Shown here: piece by piece, positions 47,913-55,377 of the stretch
How positions within the stretch are numbered: position 1 is the stretch's first letter
Layout: the number at the start of each line of letters is the position of its first letter
NCBI GenBank assembly: GCA_037133755.1
Contig: JBAXNN010000002.1
Location: forward strand, 186,001-250,000
Direction: 5' to 3'
Length of the DNA: 64,000 nucleotides
DNA from: F1-60-MAGs149 sp037133755
Lineage (GTDB): Bacteria; Actinomycetota; Thermoleophilia; Gaiellales; F1-60-MAGs149
Translations under genes and position numbers: made by a program
Notes under the pieces: model-generated
What the model was told of the DNA's origin: nothing
The model's input: only the letters and a program-made list of their open reading frames with translations
Databases searched by the model: none

Positions 47913-50006
47913 GTGGTAAATCTGCGGGGAGCTGCCGGCATTCGCCGGCTCGTGGTCGTCGGACTCGTCGCGCTCGCGTGCGCTGCCGCACCGGGCGTGG
48001 CGGCAGCGGCAGCGGTCAGCTGCGGCGGCACGGGGACCTTCACGGTCGACGGGACCACGGTCACCGCGAGTTCACCGGACTGCTCGGGCACGATCACGAT
48101 CCCCGCTGGCGTGACTGCCATCGCTAGCCCCACGCAGCTCAATCCGGGGGTGTTCGAAAACCGCCCGATCACTTCGGTGTCCCTTCCTTCATCGTTGACC
48201 TCTATCGGCGACCGGGCGTTCGCGCAGTCCCCTGGGCACATCACGCTCACGACGGTGACGTTCGCTCCGCCGTCAGGCAGCCTCACCATCGGTGCCAGAG
48301 CGTTCTACCAGACGGACGCGCTGACGGGCATCGTGCTGCCGAGCGGCGTGACGTCGATCGGCGACGAGGCGTTCCTCCTCTCCGGTATCGCCTCGATCAC
48401 GATCCCGTCCACGGTGACGACCATCGGCGACGGGACCTTCTCCAGCGCCCAATCGCTCGGGAGCGTCGTGGTGCCGAACAGCGTCACGTCGATCGGCTCG
48501 GGTGCCTTCTACAATTCTGGCGTGGCGAGCGTGACGCTGCCGAGTGGGCTGACGACGATCGAGAGCAACCTCTTCGGCAGCACCGTCAACCTCACGAGCC
48601 TGACGATTCCGAGCGGAGTCACGTCGATCGGCGACGATGCGTTCAACGGTTCCGGGGTGTTGAGCCTCGATTTGCCGAGCGGAGTCACGTCGATCGGCGA
48701 CCACGCATTCGAGGACACGGGGATCACGACCATCACGATCCCCGCCGGTGTGGCGCATCTCGGTGACAATGCGTTCTCCGGCAGCGCGGTCGCGAGCATC
48801 ATGCTGCCGGACGGCGTCACCCCGCTGACCATCGGCAACAACGCCTTCAGCGGCACGTCGAACCTCACCCGTCTGGTGCTGCCGGACCGGGTCACCGATA
48901 TCGGTGAAGGTGCGTTCGACTCGTCCGGCGTGACGAGCATCACGCTTCCCACGAATCCGTTGTTCACCGCGCTCCGTCCGAATCTCTTCAACGCTGCGGA
49001 TCAGCTCGCGAGCCTCACGATCCCCGCCTCGGTCACCGACATCTACCAGTACGCGCTGTACGGCGATGCGCTGCGCGACGTCTGGTTCCTCGGCGACCCG
49101 CCGACGTTGATCGACGCGGACGCGTTCGATCACTATCTGTCGGGCAGCGACCCCGGCGTGCGCGTGCATGCGCTCGCCTCCTCCGGTTTCGACTTCACGG
49201 TGCCGACACCGAGTGCACCGGAATGGGAGTACACGTCGGGTCAGGCCCAGCCGCTCTACCTCTGGCTGGCCACCCCGGGCGCACCGACGGCTGCCGCGGG
49301 TGAGTCGAGTGCAACGGTCTCCTGGTCGACGGTCGCCGGCGCCGAGCGGTACACCGTGACCGCGGTGGAGGACCCGACACGGCAGTGCGTGTGGACGTCC
49401 GGTCCGCTGCGGTGCGTGATCACCGGACTCACCAATGGCACGGCGTACACGTTCACCGTCATCGCCGACAGCACGTCCACGCGCGGCGTCTCGCAGGAGT
49501 CCGGGCCGTCGAACGCGGTGACGCCGGGCGCGCCGCCGCCGCCGACTCCAGCTGCCGCGACGACGTCGACCCCGGCTGCGACACCGGCCGCCGACGCCGG
49601 CGCGCCGATTCTCCGGGCGGTGATCACACCCTCCCGACGCACGCTGCGGTTCGGCCAGCAGGTCACACTCCATCTCAACGTGCGCAACGTCGGCACGGCG
49701 GGCGCGAGCGGGGTGACCGCGTGTGTGGCGATCCCATCTGGCTTCGAGCTCGTCGACGCCCACGGCGGCACCCATCGCCGCGGCGAGGTCTGCTACATCG
49801 TGGGCACGCTCACGGCGCCGGTGGCTCGGCGCAACGCCGTGCGGGTCTCCACGCGTGACTACCGCGTCACGTTGCGCGCCATGGCGGCGCGGACCACGGG
49901 CTTCGCGATCACCGTCAGAGCCGACAACGCCACCGCACGACGCTTCATCTCGCCGTTGTCGCGTGTGCGGGTCACTCCCGGGCGTCCGCTGCCCGTCGTG
50001 GGGTAG
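47913..50006 (+). CDS. Secreted BspA-type leucine-rich-repeat protein with fibronectin III domain
   Basis: The product has 697 residues. A signal peptide (1-35) is followed by about a dozen LRR_5 repeats of 22-23 residues (about 75-415) with the consensus LPSGVTSIGDxAF; the repeats are visible in the DNA as recurring gtcacgtcgatcggcgac. A fibronectin III domain (about 455-545: PGAPTAAAGESSATVSWS), a Pro/Ala/Thr linker and a DUF11-like C-terminal domain (about 565-690) complete it. It has no LPXTG motif or C-terminal helix, so it is probably released or held non-covalently. BspA proteins mediate adhesion; the ligand is unknown. Confidence 0.82.
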   Translation: MVNLRGAAGIRRLVVVGLVALACAAAPGVAAAAAVSCGGTGTFTVDGTTVTASSPDCSGTITIPAGVTAIASPTQLNPGVFENRPITSVSLPSSLTSIGDRAFAQSPGHITLTTVTFAPPSGSLTIGARAFYQTDALTGIVLPSGVTSIGDEAFLLSGIASITIPSTVTTIGDGTFSSAQSLGSVVVPNSVTSIGSGAFYNSGVASVTLPSGLTTIESNLFGSTVNLTSLTIPSGVTSIGDDAFNGSGVLSLDLPSGVTSIGDHAFEDTGITTITIPAGVAHLGDNAFSGSAVASIMLPDGVTPLTIGNNAFSGTSNLTRLVLPDRVTDIGEGAFDSSGVTSITLPTNPLFTALRPNLFNAADQLASLTIPASVTDIYQYALYGDALRDVWFLGDPPTLIDADAFDHYLSGSDPGVRVHALASSGFDFTVPTPSAPEWEYTSGQAQPLYLWLATPGAPTAAAGESSATVSWSTVAGAERYTVTAVEDPTRQCVWTSGPLRCVITGLTNGTAYTFTVIADSTSTRGVSQESGPSNAVTPGAPPPPTPAAATTSTPAATPAADAGAPILRAVITPSRRTLRFGQQVTLHLNVRNVGTAGASGVTACVAIPSGFELVDAHGGTHRRGEVCYIVGTLTAPVARRNAVRVSTRDYRVTLRAMAARTTGFAITVRADNATARRFISPLSRVRVTPGRPLPVVG

Positions 50007-50028
50007 CCCGGCAGGCGACGAGTCGCGT

Positions 50029-50034
50029 TAGTCT
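50029..50034 (+). promoter_or_regulatory. -10 box (TAGTCT) of tRNA-Cys
   Basis: TAGTCT lies 10 nt before the mature 5' end, the same distance as for tRNA-Ala in this window. Confidence 0.4.
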
Positions 50035-50044
50035 GTCGCGGTCC

Positions 50045-50115
50045 GGCGACGTGGCCGAGTGGCTAGGCAGCGGCCTGCAAAGCCGTCCACACCAGTTCGA
50101 TTCTGGTCGTCGCCT
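50045..50115 (+). tRNA. tRNA-Cys (anticodon GCA)
   Basis: The gene is 71 nt. The acceptor pairs GGCGACG with CGTCGCC; the anticodon arm GCGGC-CTGCAAA-GCCGT gives anticodon GCA, and the T-arm has GTTCGATTC. The discriminator is T (50115), the identity base for cysteine. CCA is not encoded. Confidence 0.95.
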
Positions 50116-50122
50116 CTCGCAC

Positions 50123-50147
50123 CCCGGAGACCCGAGTGGTCTCCGGG
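50123..50147 (+). terminator. Perfect 10-bp hairpin after tRNA-Cys
   Basis: CCCGGAGACC-CGAGT-GGTCTCCGGG lies 8 nt after the tRNA. No T-run follows; it may terminate or process the tRNA transcript, or lie in the leader of the next gene. Confidence 0.5.
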
Positions 50148-50173
50148 AATGCGCTCACCCTGAGGAGATCGGC

Positions 50174-50209
50174 ATGACGCAGCGCACCAAGAAAGCTGAC
50201 AGCCGGTGA
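50174..50209 (+). CDS. Eleven-codon coupling mini-ORF before the MurD-like gene
   Basis: ATG 50174 has GAGGAG 7 nt upstream, a strong ribosome site. The frame reads MTQRTKKADSR and ends in TGA 50207-50209, overlapping GTG 50206 of the next gene as GTGA. The downstream GTG has no Shine-Dalgarno, so it probably depends on this mini-ORF. Confidence 0.45.
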   Translation: MTQRTKKADSR

Positions 50210-51546
50210 ATCCCTACGCGGAGGAGCAGGTCGCGGGTCGACGGGTGGTGCTCGATCGACTGGATCGGGATGGTGCTGCGTTGGCAGTGGTGCTGCGCGA
50301 CCGTGGTGCCGATGTGTGGATCGCCGACCACGCGCCAGAGGTCGAACTTCCAGAAGGCTGCACGTTGGTCCATGAGCGCGCCGCCGCCGCACAACGCGCC
50401 GAGCTGCTGCTGGTCGACTGCTGGACGCCCGAGACCGCGTCGCACGTGGTGCAGGCACGAGAACGTGGCATTCCGGTCGGTTGCCTGGCCGATCTCATCC
50501 TGCACGAGTGGCCTACGCCGGTAATCGGCGTGACGGGCACTGCGGGCAAGACGACGACAGCGAGACTGATCGCCCATCTCCTCGACGCAGACGGCTGGGA
50601 CGTTGTGATCCCACCGACGGGACGCGCCGAGAACGCGTGGCCGAGTGCCGACACGCTTGCCGATCTCGTTGAGGGGCGTGCTCCGGACGTTCTCATCGTC
50701 GAGTTGACCAGCACGCATCTCGCGTACATGGCCTCGAGCCCAGGCACCGCGGTCGTTACGTCACTTGGCGCGGATCACGCGGAACTGCATGGGGGTGAGG
50801 GGCGCTACTTCGCCACGAAGCAGCGCATCCTGATCCACCAAGAGCCCGGCGACACCGCGGTGCTCCCCGACGACGCCTCGGCACTCGTGCCCCGCGAGGG
50901 GGTGCGCGTGATCCGGTTCAATGCAATGGAGCCGCTTGCCCAGGCCAGTCGCGTGGCACCACATCTTCGATCGAACGTGGCCTGCGCCGTCGCCGTCGTA
51001 CGCGATGCCCTTGGCGCGGACGTCGAGCAGGAGGACATCGACTCCTTCGTCATGCCTGCTTGGCGCGGCGAGTGCATCGGCAGAACTGGCGACGTAGCGA
51101 TCTTTCACAACGGCATGGCAGCCACACCCAGCAAGGCCAAGGCCTTTGTCCAGTCGCTTCCCGATCGCTCGTCGGTGTTGATCGTTGGTGGTCTGGTCGA
51201 CATGGACAATGGTCCAGTCCACGCGTCGCCGGCCGAGCAGCGATTGCTACGCGATGCCTGCGTTGAGTTCGCACGCGCGGCACAGCGCGTTGTCCTGATC
51301 GGCCCTGCTGCGGCGACGGTGGCACCACTCTTAGCCCAGGCCGGTGCAGTCGACGTACGGATCGGGCCTGATCTCCACTGGGCCACCGCGGAGGCAATGC
51401 GAGACCTCGAGGGCGTCGGGCAGATCGCCTGGGTGCCGGCCTTCCCCGTCGAGTTGCAAGACCGAGAGCGTTTCGTCGATCTGATCGGGAGTGCAGCGCA
51501 GAACGTTGGGCGCGAGTGGTCTCCCGTCGGCGCCGACGCGAACTGA
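50206..51546 (+). CDS. Divergent Mur-ligase-family protein, MurD-like
   Basis: The product has 446 residues. The ATP loop is GVTGTAGKTTTARL (GTAGKTTT 111-118; GTNGKT is usual), followed by a Mur central domain (ELTSTHLAYM, TSLGADHAELHGG, LRSNVACAVAVVRDALG) and a C-terminal domain with ILIVGGLVDMDNG and RVVLIGPAA, the arrangement of MurD. The N-terminal Rossmann-like domain lacks the GxGxSG seen in true MurD. It lies alone outside any dcw cluster, so it may be a second ligase with another acceptor or a highly diverged MurD. Its start depends on an upstream mini-ORF. Confidence 0.75.
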   Translation: MNPYAEEQVAGRRVVLDRLDRDGAALAVVLRDRGADVWIADHAPEVELPEGCTLVHERAAAAQRAELLLVDCWTPETASHVVQARERGIPVGCLADLILHEWPTPVIGVTGTAGKTTTARLIAHLLDADGWDVVIPPTGRAENAWPSADTLADLVEGRAPDVLIVELTSTHLAYMASSPGTAVVTSLGADHAELHGGEGRYFATKQRILIHQEPGDTAVLPDDASALVPREGVRVIRFNAMEPLAQASRVAPHLRSNVACAVAVVRDALGADVEQEDIDSFVMPAWRGECIGRTGDVAIFHNGMAATPSKAKAFVQSLPDRSSVLIVGGLVDMDNGPVHASPAEQRLLRDACVEFARAAQRVVLIGPAAATVAPLLAQAGAVDVRIGPDLHWATAEAMRDLEGVGQIAWVPAFPVELQDRERFVDLIGSAAQNVGREWSPVGADAN

Positions 51547-51551
51547 GGGAC

Positions 51552-51941
51552 ATGCGCCCGATCGTGGTTTACGACGACACGTGCGGTATGTGCCGCAACA
51601 GTGTCCGCTGGGTGCGGCGGCTGGACTGGCTACGCCGTCTGGACGACATGGGGTACTCGATCGCGGTCGAGTGCTATCCGGAGATCGGTCGCGGGCAGCT
51701 CGGCGACGGATTGCGTGTGCGCTTTCCGAGCGGCGACGTTGCGCTCGGCATCGACGCAGTCAGGTCAATCGCTATCCGCACACCGTTGGGCGCGCTCGGC
51801 GCATGGGCGCTCTACATTCCCGGCCTGCACGAACTCGGATCACTGGGATACGCGCAGATCGCGAAGCGCCGGCGGCCCGAGGGCACGGCATGCCCGCTGC
51901 CGAGCCGTTACGAGCGCGGCTCGGTGAACGAGACGACGTAG
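51552..51941 (+). CDS. DCC-family thiol-disulfide protein (DUF393)
   Basis: The product has 129 residues. The motif YDDTCGMCRNSVRWVRRLDW gives the DxxCxxC signature (DTCGMC) of the DCC/DUF393 family, thought to be a thioredoxin-like fold. ATG 51552 follows GAGGGA. It overlaps the convergent cupin gene by 34 nt at the 3' end. The role is unknown. Confidence 0.8.
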   Translation: MRPIVVYDDTCGMCRNSVRWVRRLDWLRRLDDMGYSIAVECYPEIGRGQLGDGLRVRFPSGDVALGIDAVRSIAIRTPLGALGAWALYIPGLHELGSLGYAQIAKRRRPEGTACPLPSRYERGSVNETT

Positions 51942-52270
51942 ACCTTCCGCGTCGTCTCCTGAATTTCCCACTCGCCCGACCAGCCTTCGGGGATGGCCAC
52001 AGCGGAGCCGGCCGCAAAGGGCGTCTCGTTGCCGTCGGCGTCGCGCAGAATGCCCTTGCCCTTGATGATCGTGACGGCCTCGCGGAAGCCCTCGCGCTTG
52101 GAGGGGAAGATGCCGGGGGTGCACTCCCAGACGCCGGCTTCGATCTGGGCATCCTCGAACAGCACCTTGACGGACTCCACGGGCTCGCCCTGCGTCGGAT
52201 TGGGCTTGGGACCCACGACGTCGAGCTCCATGGTCAGCGGGTCGTTGAATGCGGTCGAGTTGTGCGCCAT
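51908..52270 (-). CDS. Small cupin-domain protein
   Basis: The product has 120 residues. The cupin core has EAGVWECTPGIFPSKREGFREAVTIIKGKG and GSAVAIPEGWSGEWEIQETTRKVYVV, matching the (S)-ureidoglycine aminohydrolase-like DUF861 cupins often found as stand-alone proteins. The usual metal His residues are largely absent. ATG 52270 has AGGAGG 5 nt upstream on the minus strand, the best ribosome site in the region; the frame opens far upstream but not as protein. Confidence 0.78.
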   Translation of the reverse strand: MAHNSTAFNDPLTMELDVVGPKPNPTQGEPVESVKVLFEDAQIEAGVWECTPGIFPSKREGFREAVTIIKGKGILRDADGNETPFAAGSAVAIPEGWSGEWEIQETTRKVYVVSFTEPRS

Positions 52271-52315
52271 CAGATCCTCCTGGGGTACTGGTGCAGAGTC
52301 TGCCACGCCGGCGGC

Positions 52316-52327
52316 TAGGCTGCACCC
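52316..52327 (+). promoter_or_regulatory. Leaderless promoter (-10 TAGGCT) of the thioesterase gene
   Basis: TAGGCT (52316-52321) plus six bases leads to ATG 52328. Confidence 0.55.
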
Positions 52328-52729
52328 ATGGATGACCCGCTGAAGGACCACGAGAACTCGCCCCTCGACGACGCGATTGGCCTGTCCTATGTCGGCCGCG
52401 ACGGCGATGACATCGTCATGCGCCTCGATCCCACGCACGCTGCGCTCGGCTACGTCGAGCCGCCGATGCTGCACGGCGGTACACTCGCCACGCTGGTGGA
52501 CACCGCGGGCTGGTACGCGGTGATGGCCAAGGCGCCCGCGACGTGGGTAGCGGTCGATCTCCGCAGCGACTTCCTGCGCATGGCCGATCTCGCGCCGCTC
52601 AAGGTGACGGGCCGCTGCCTGCGTGCCGGGCGCACGCTCGCGGTCTGCGATGTCACCGTCGCTCCGTGGGACGCCCCGGAGAAGACCACGTCGGTCGGGC
52701 GCATCCAGTTCATCCGCACCGGCGACTGA
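52328..52729 (+). CDS. PaaI-type hotdog thioesterase
   Basis: The product has 133 residues, a single hotdog domain. The motif MLHGGTLATLVDTAGWYAV carries the HGG and the catalytic Asp/Glu position of the PaaI/YigI group, and VAVDLRSDFLRMA is the following strand. It would hydrolyse an acyl-CoA; the chain is unknown. It is divergent from the cupin gene. Confidence 0.82.
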   Translation: MDDPLKDHENSPLDDAIGLSYVGRDGDDIVMRLDPTHAALGYVEPPMLHGGTLATLVDTAGWYAVMAKAPATWVAVDLRSDFLRMADLAPLKVTGRCLRAGRTLAVCDVTVAPWDAPEKTTSVGRIQFIRTGD

Positions 52730-52751
52730 GTCGCGCGGCGACCCGCGTCGG

Positions 52752-52763
52752 TACCCTAAGCCC
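52752..52763 (+). promoter_or_regulatory. Leaderless promoter (-10 TACCCT) of folD
   Basis: TACCCT (52752-52757) plus six bases leads to ATG 52764. Confidence 0.55.
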
Positions 52764-53615
52764 ATGGACAATCTGATCGATGGCAAGGCAGTCGCGGCGA
52801 AGGTTCGCGCGGAAGTAGCGGAGCGCACGAAGAAGCTCCACGACGAGACCGGCATCCTCGCCGGGCTCGCGGTGATCATCGTCGGCGAGGACCCTGCGTC
52901 GCAGGTCTACGTCGCCAACAAGCACAAGGCGTGTCACGAGGCCGGGATGCATTCCCTGGAGATCGTGATGCCGCGGGAGACCACGCAGGACGAGCTCCAC
53001 GCGCAGATCGACGAGGTCGCGAACGACCCGGCGATCCACGGAATGATCGTGCAGATGCCGCTGCCGGATCACCTCGACACCGATGCTGCGCTCAACCGCA
53101 TCCCGTTTGACAAGGATGCCGACGGCCTCACCGCCGACGCGATGGGTCGTCTGATGACGCTCCAGCCTGGTCCGCTGCCCTGCACGCCTGCCGGCTGCAT
53201 CGAGCTGCTCAAGGCCTATAGCGTCGAGATGAAGGGCGCGCACGCCGTTGTGGTCGGCCGCTCCGAGATCGTCGGCAAGCCGCAGGCACTCCTCCTGCTG
53301 AAAGAAGACTGCACCGTCACGATTTGCCACTCGCGCACGAAGGACCTGCCGGGCATCTGCAGCCAGGCCGACATCCTCGTCGCCGCCGTCGGTCGCCCGA
53401 AGATGATCGGGGCCGACTGCATTAAGGACGGCGCCGTCGTGATCGACGTCGGCATCAACCGCCTGCCGGAGGGCCTCTGCGGCGACGTCGACTTCGACGC
53501 CGTGCAGCCGAAGGCCGGGCTGATTACGCCGGTCCCCGGTGGCGTTGGTCCGATGACGATCGCGATGCTGCTCAAGAACACCATCGAGGCAGCCGAGCGC
53601 TCTGCCGGCCACTGA
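52764..53615 (+). CDS. folD: Methylenetetrahydrofolate dehydrogenase/cyclohydrolase
   Basis: The product has 283 residues, the normal length. Catalytic Lys is in QVYVANKHKAC (YxxxK), and QMPLPDHLD, PCTPAGCIELL, VVVGRSEIVGKPQA and PVPGGVGPMTIAMLLKNT are the FolD signatures. It interconverts methylene- and formyl-tetrahydrofolate with NADP. The gene starts a leaderless message that probably continues into gatC. Confidence 0.95.
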   Translation: MDNLIDGKAVAAKVRAEVAERTKKLHDETGILAGLAVIIVGEDPASQVYVANKHKACHEAGMHSLEIVMPRETTQDELHAQIDEVANDPAIHGMIVQMPLPDHLDTDAALNRIPFDKDADGLTADAMGRLMTLQPGPLPCTPAGCIELLKAYSVEMKGAHAVVVGRSEIVGKPQALLLLKEDCTVTICHSRTKDLPGICSQADILVAAVGRPKMIGADCIKDGAVVIDVGINRLPEGLCGDVDFDAVQPKAGLITPVPGGVGPMTIAMLLKNTIEAAERSAGH

Positions 53616-53622
53616 GGACCAG

Positions 53623-53919
53623 ATGTCCGACATCGAGCTGACCCCGGATGAGGTGCGCCACGTCGCCACGCTCGCTCGGCTTGGGCTCGATGACGCCGAG
53701 GTCGAGCGTCTTGGTCGTGAACTGACCAGCATTCTGGGGCACGTCAACACGATCGCCGCACTCCCGATCGCCGACGTGCCGCCGACCAAGCATTCGCACG
53801 AGAACGCCGATTCGCTGCGCCCCGACGTGTCACGCCCCGGCGTGTCCCGCGACGAGGCACTGCGCAACGCGCCCGATCCGACCGCGGATGGCTTTCGCGT
53901 GCCGCCGATCGGAGCCTAG
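53623..53919 (+). CDS. gatC: Glutamyl/aspartyl-tRNA amidotransferase subunit C
   Basis: The product has 98 residues. LTPDEVRHVATLARLGLDDAEVERLGRELTSILGHVNTI is the GatC signature, and the C-terminal RNAPDPTADGFRVP fits as well. It bridges GatA and GatB. GAGGA precedes the ATG, and gatA starts immediately after its stop. Confidence 0.93.
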   Translation: MSDIELTPDEVRHVATLARLGLDDAEVERLGRELTSILGHVNTIAALPIADVPPTKHSHENADSLRPDVSRPGVSRDEALRNAPDPTADGFRVPPIGA

Positions 53920-55377
53920 GTGGCCGACATCGACGTCATTGGTCTCACCGCCGAGCGCGCCATGGGCCTGCTGCGGGCGGGGGAGTGCACCTCCGAGGAA
54001 CTCGCGCAGGCGTACCTCGATCGGATCGCCGCAGTCGACGACGACGTCCACTCGTATCTGCACGTCGATCCCGAGCGCACGCTCGCAGCGGCTCGCGCGC
54101 AGGATGCGAGCGGCGGCGATGCGCTCAGCGGCGTGCCGATCGCCTACAAGGATTTGCTGTCTACGAAGGACGTACCCACGACCGCCGGTTCGAAGATCCT
54201 CGAGGGCTTCGTGCCGATCCAGGATGCCGACGTCGTCGCGCGTGGTAACGAGGCCGGTCTCGTCAGCCTCGGCAAGACCAACCTTGATGAGTTCGCCATG
54301 GGCTCGTCGACCGAGCACTCGGCCTACGGCCCCACGCGCAACCCGTGGGATCTCACGCGCGTCCCCGGCGGCTCGTCCGGCGGCTCGGCTGCTGTCGTAG
54401 CCTCCGGCTGTGCGCCGTGGTCACTTGGTACCGATACCGGCGGCTCGATCCGCCAGCCCGCCGCCTTCTGCGGACTCGTCGGCCTGATGCCCACCTATGG
54501 CACGGTGTCGCGCTTCGGCGTGATCGCCTTTGCGTGCTCGCTCGAGCAGGTCGGCCCGATGGCGCTCACCGTCCGAGATGCCGCACTGCTGCAGCAGGTG
54601 ATCGCCAAGGACTCGCCCAACGACGCGACGTGCACCGGACCGCGCGAGCCGATCCAGGTGCCCGAGGCAGGGCGCCTCGACGGCGTCCGCTTCGGTGTGC
54701 CGTGGGCCGAGCTCGAGGAGGGCGTCGAGCCCGGTATTCGCGCCCGCTTCGACGAATCACTGGCGATCGCGAAGAACCTCGGAGCGGAGATCGTCGGCGT
54801 CGAGCTGCCGTACTCCCGGCATGGCCTCGCCGCGTATTACGTGATCGCGCCGGCCGAGGCCTCCGCCAACCTGTCGCGCTTCGACGGCGTGCGTTACGGA
54901 CTGCGCGTCGACGGGAAGGACATCCGCTCGATGTACGAAGCCACGCGCGATGCGGGCTTCGGACCTGAGGTCAAGCGCCGCATCATGATCGGCACCTACG
55001 CCTTGTCGGCCGGGTACCACGACGCCTATTACGTGCAGGCCCAGCGCGTCCGCACGCTGATCCGCCAGGACTTCGACAACGCCTTTGCGAACGTCGACGC
55101 GATCCTGTTGCCGACCGCGCCCACCACGGCCTTCCCGATTGGTGCGCGGCTCGACGATCCGCTCGCGATGTACGCCAACGACATCTTCACGCTGCCCGTC
55201 AACCTCGCCGGCATTCCGGCGTTGTCGCTGCCGAATGGCCTGAGTGATGGCCTGCCGAGCAGCCTGCAGATCATCGGACCGGCGTACTCGGAGAACCTGC
55301 TGCTGCGCCTCGGTGCGGCATTCGAGGCCGAGCACCAGTTCGACTTCGTACCGGCGGCGATGCGGGGTGGCCTATGA
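53920..55377 (+). CDS. gatA: Glutamyl/aspartyl-tRNA amidotransferase subunit A
   Basis: The product has 485 residues. The amidase Ser-cisSer-Lys triad sits in PIAYKDLLSTKD (Lys) and VPGGSSGGSAAVVASGCAPWSLGTDTGGSIRQPAAFCG (serines). It releases ammonia from glutamine for GatB to convert Glu-tRNA(Gln) or Asp-tRNA(Asn). GTG 53920 follows the gatC stop with no gap; gatB overlaps the end as ATGA. Confidence 0.95.
   Translation: MADIDVIGLTAERAMGLLRAGECTSEELAQAYLDRIAAVDDDVHSYLHVDPERTLAAARAQDASGGDALSGVPIAYKDLLSTKDVPTTAGSKILEGFVPIQDADVVARGNEAGLVSLGKTNLDEFAMGSSTEHSAYGPTRNPWDLTRVPGGSSGGSAAVVASGCAPWSLGTDTGGSIRQPAAFCGLVGLMPTYGTVSRFGVIAFACSLEQVGPMALTVRDAALLQQVIAKDSPNDATCTGPREPIQVPEAGRLDGVRFGVPWAELEEGVEPGIRARFDESLAIAKNLGAEIVGVELPYSRHGLAAYYVIAPAEASANLSRFDGVRYGLRVDGKDIRSMYEATRDAGFGPEVKRRIMIGTYALSAGYHDAYYVQAQRVRTLIRQDFDNAFANVDAILLPTAPTTAFPIGARLDDPLAMYANDIFTLPVNLAGIPALSLPNGLSDGLPSSLQIIGPAYSENLLLRLGAAFEAEHQFDFVPAAMRGGL

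Noticed and set aside
48340..48720. CRISPR-like direct repeats
   Set aside because: The recurring gtcacgtcgatcggcgac blocks are in frame within the LRR gene and encode the repeat consensus; spacers are not of constant length or unrelated sequence.
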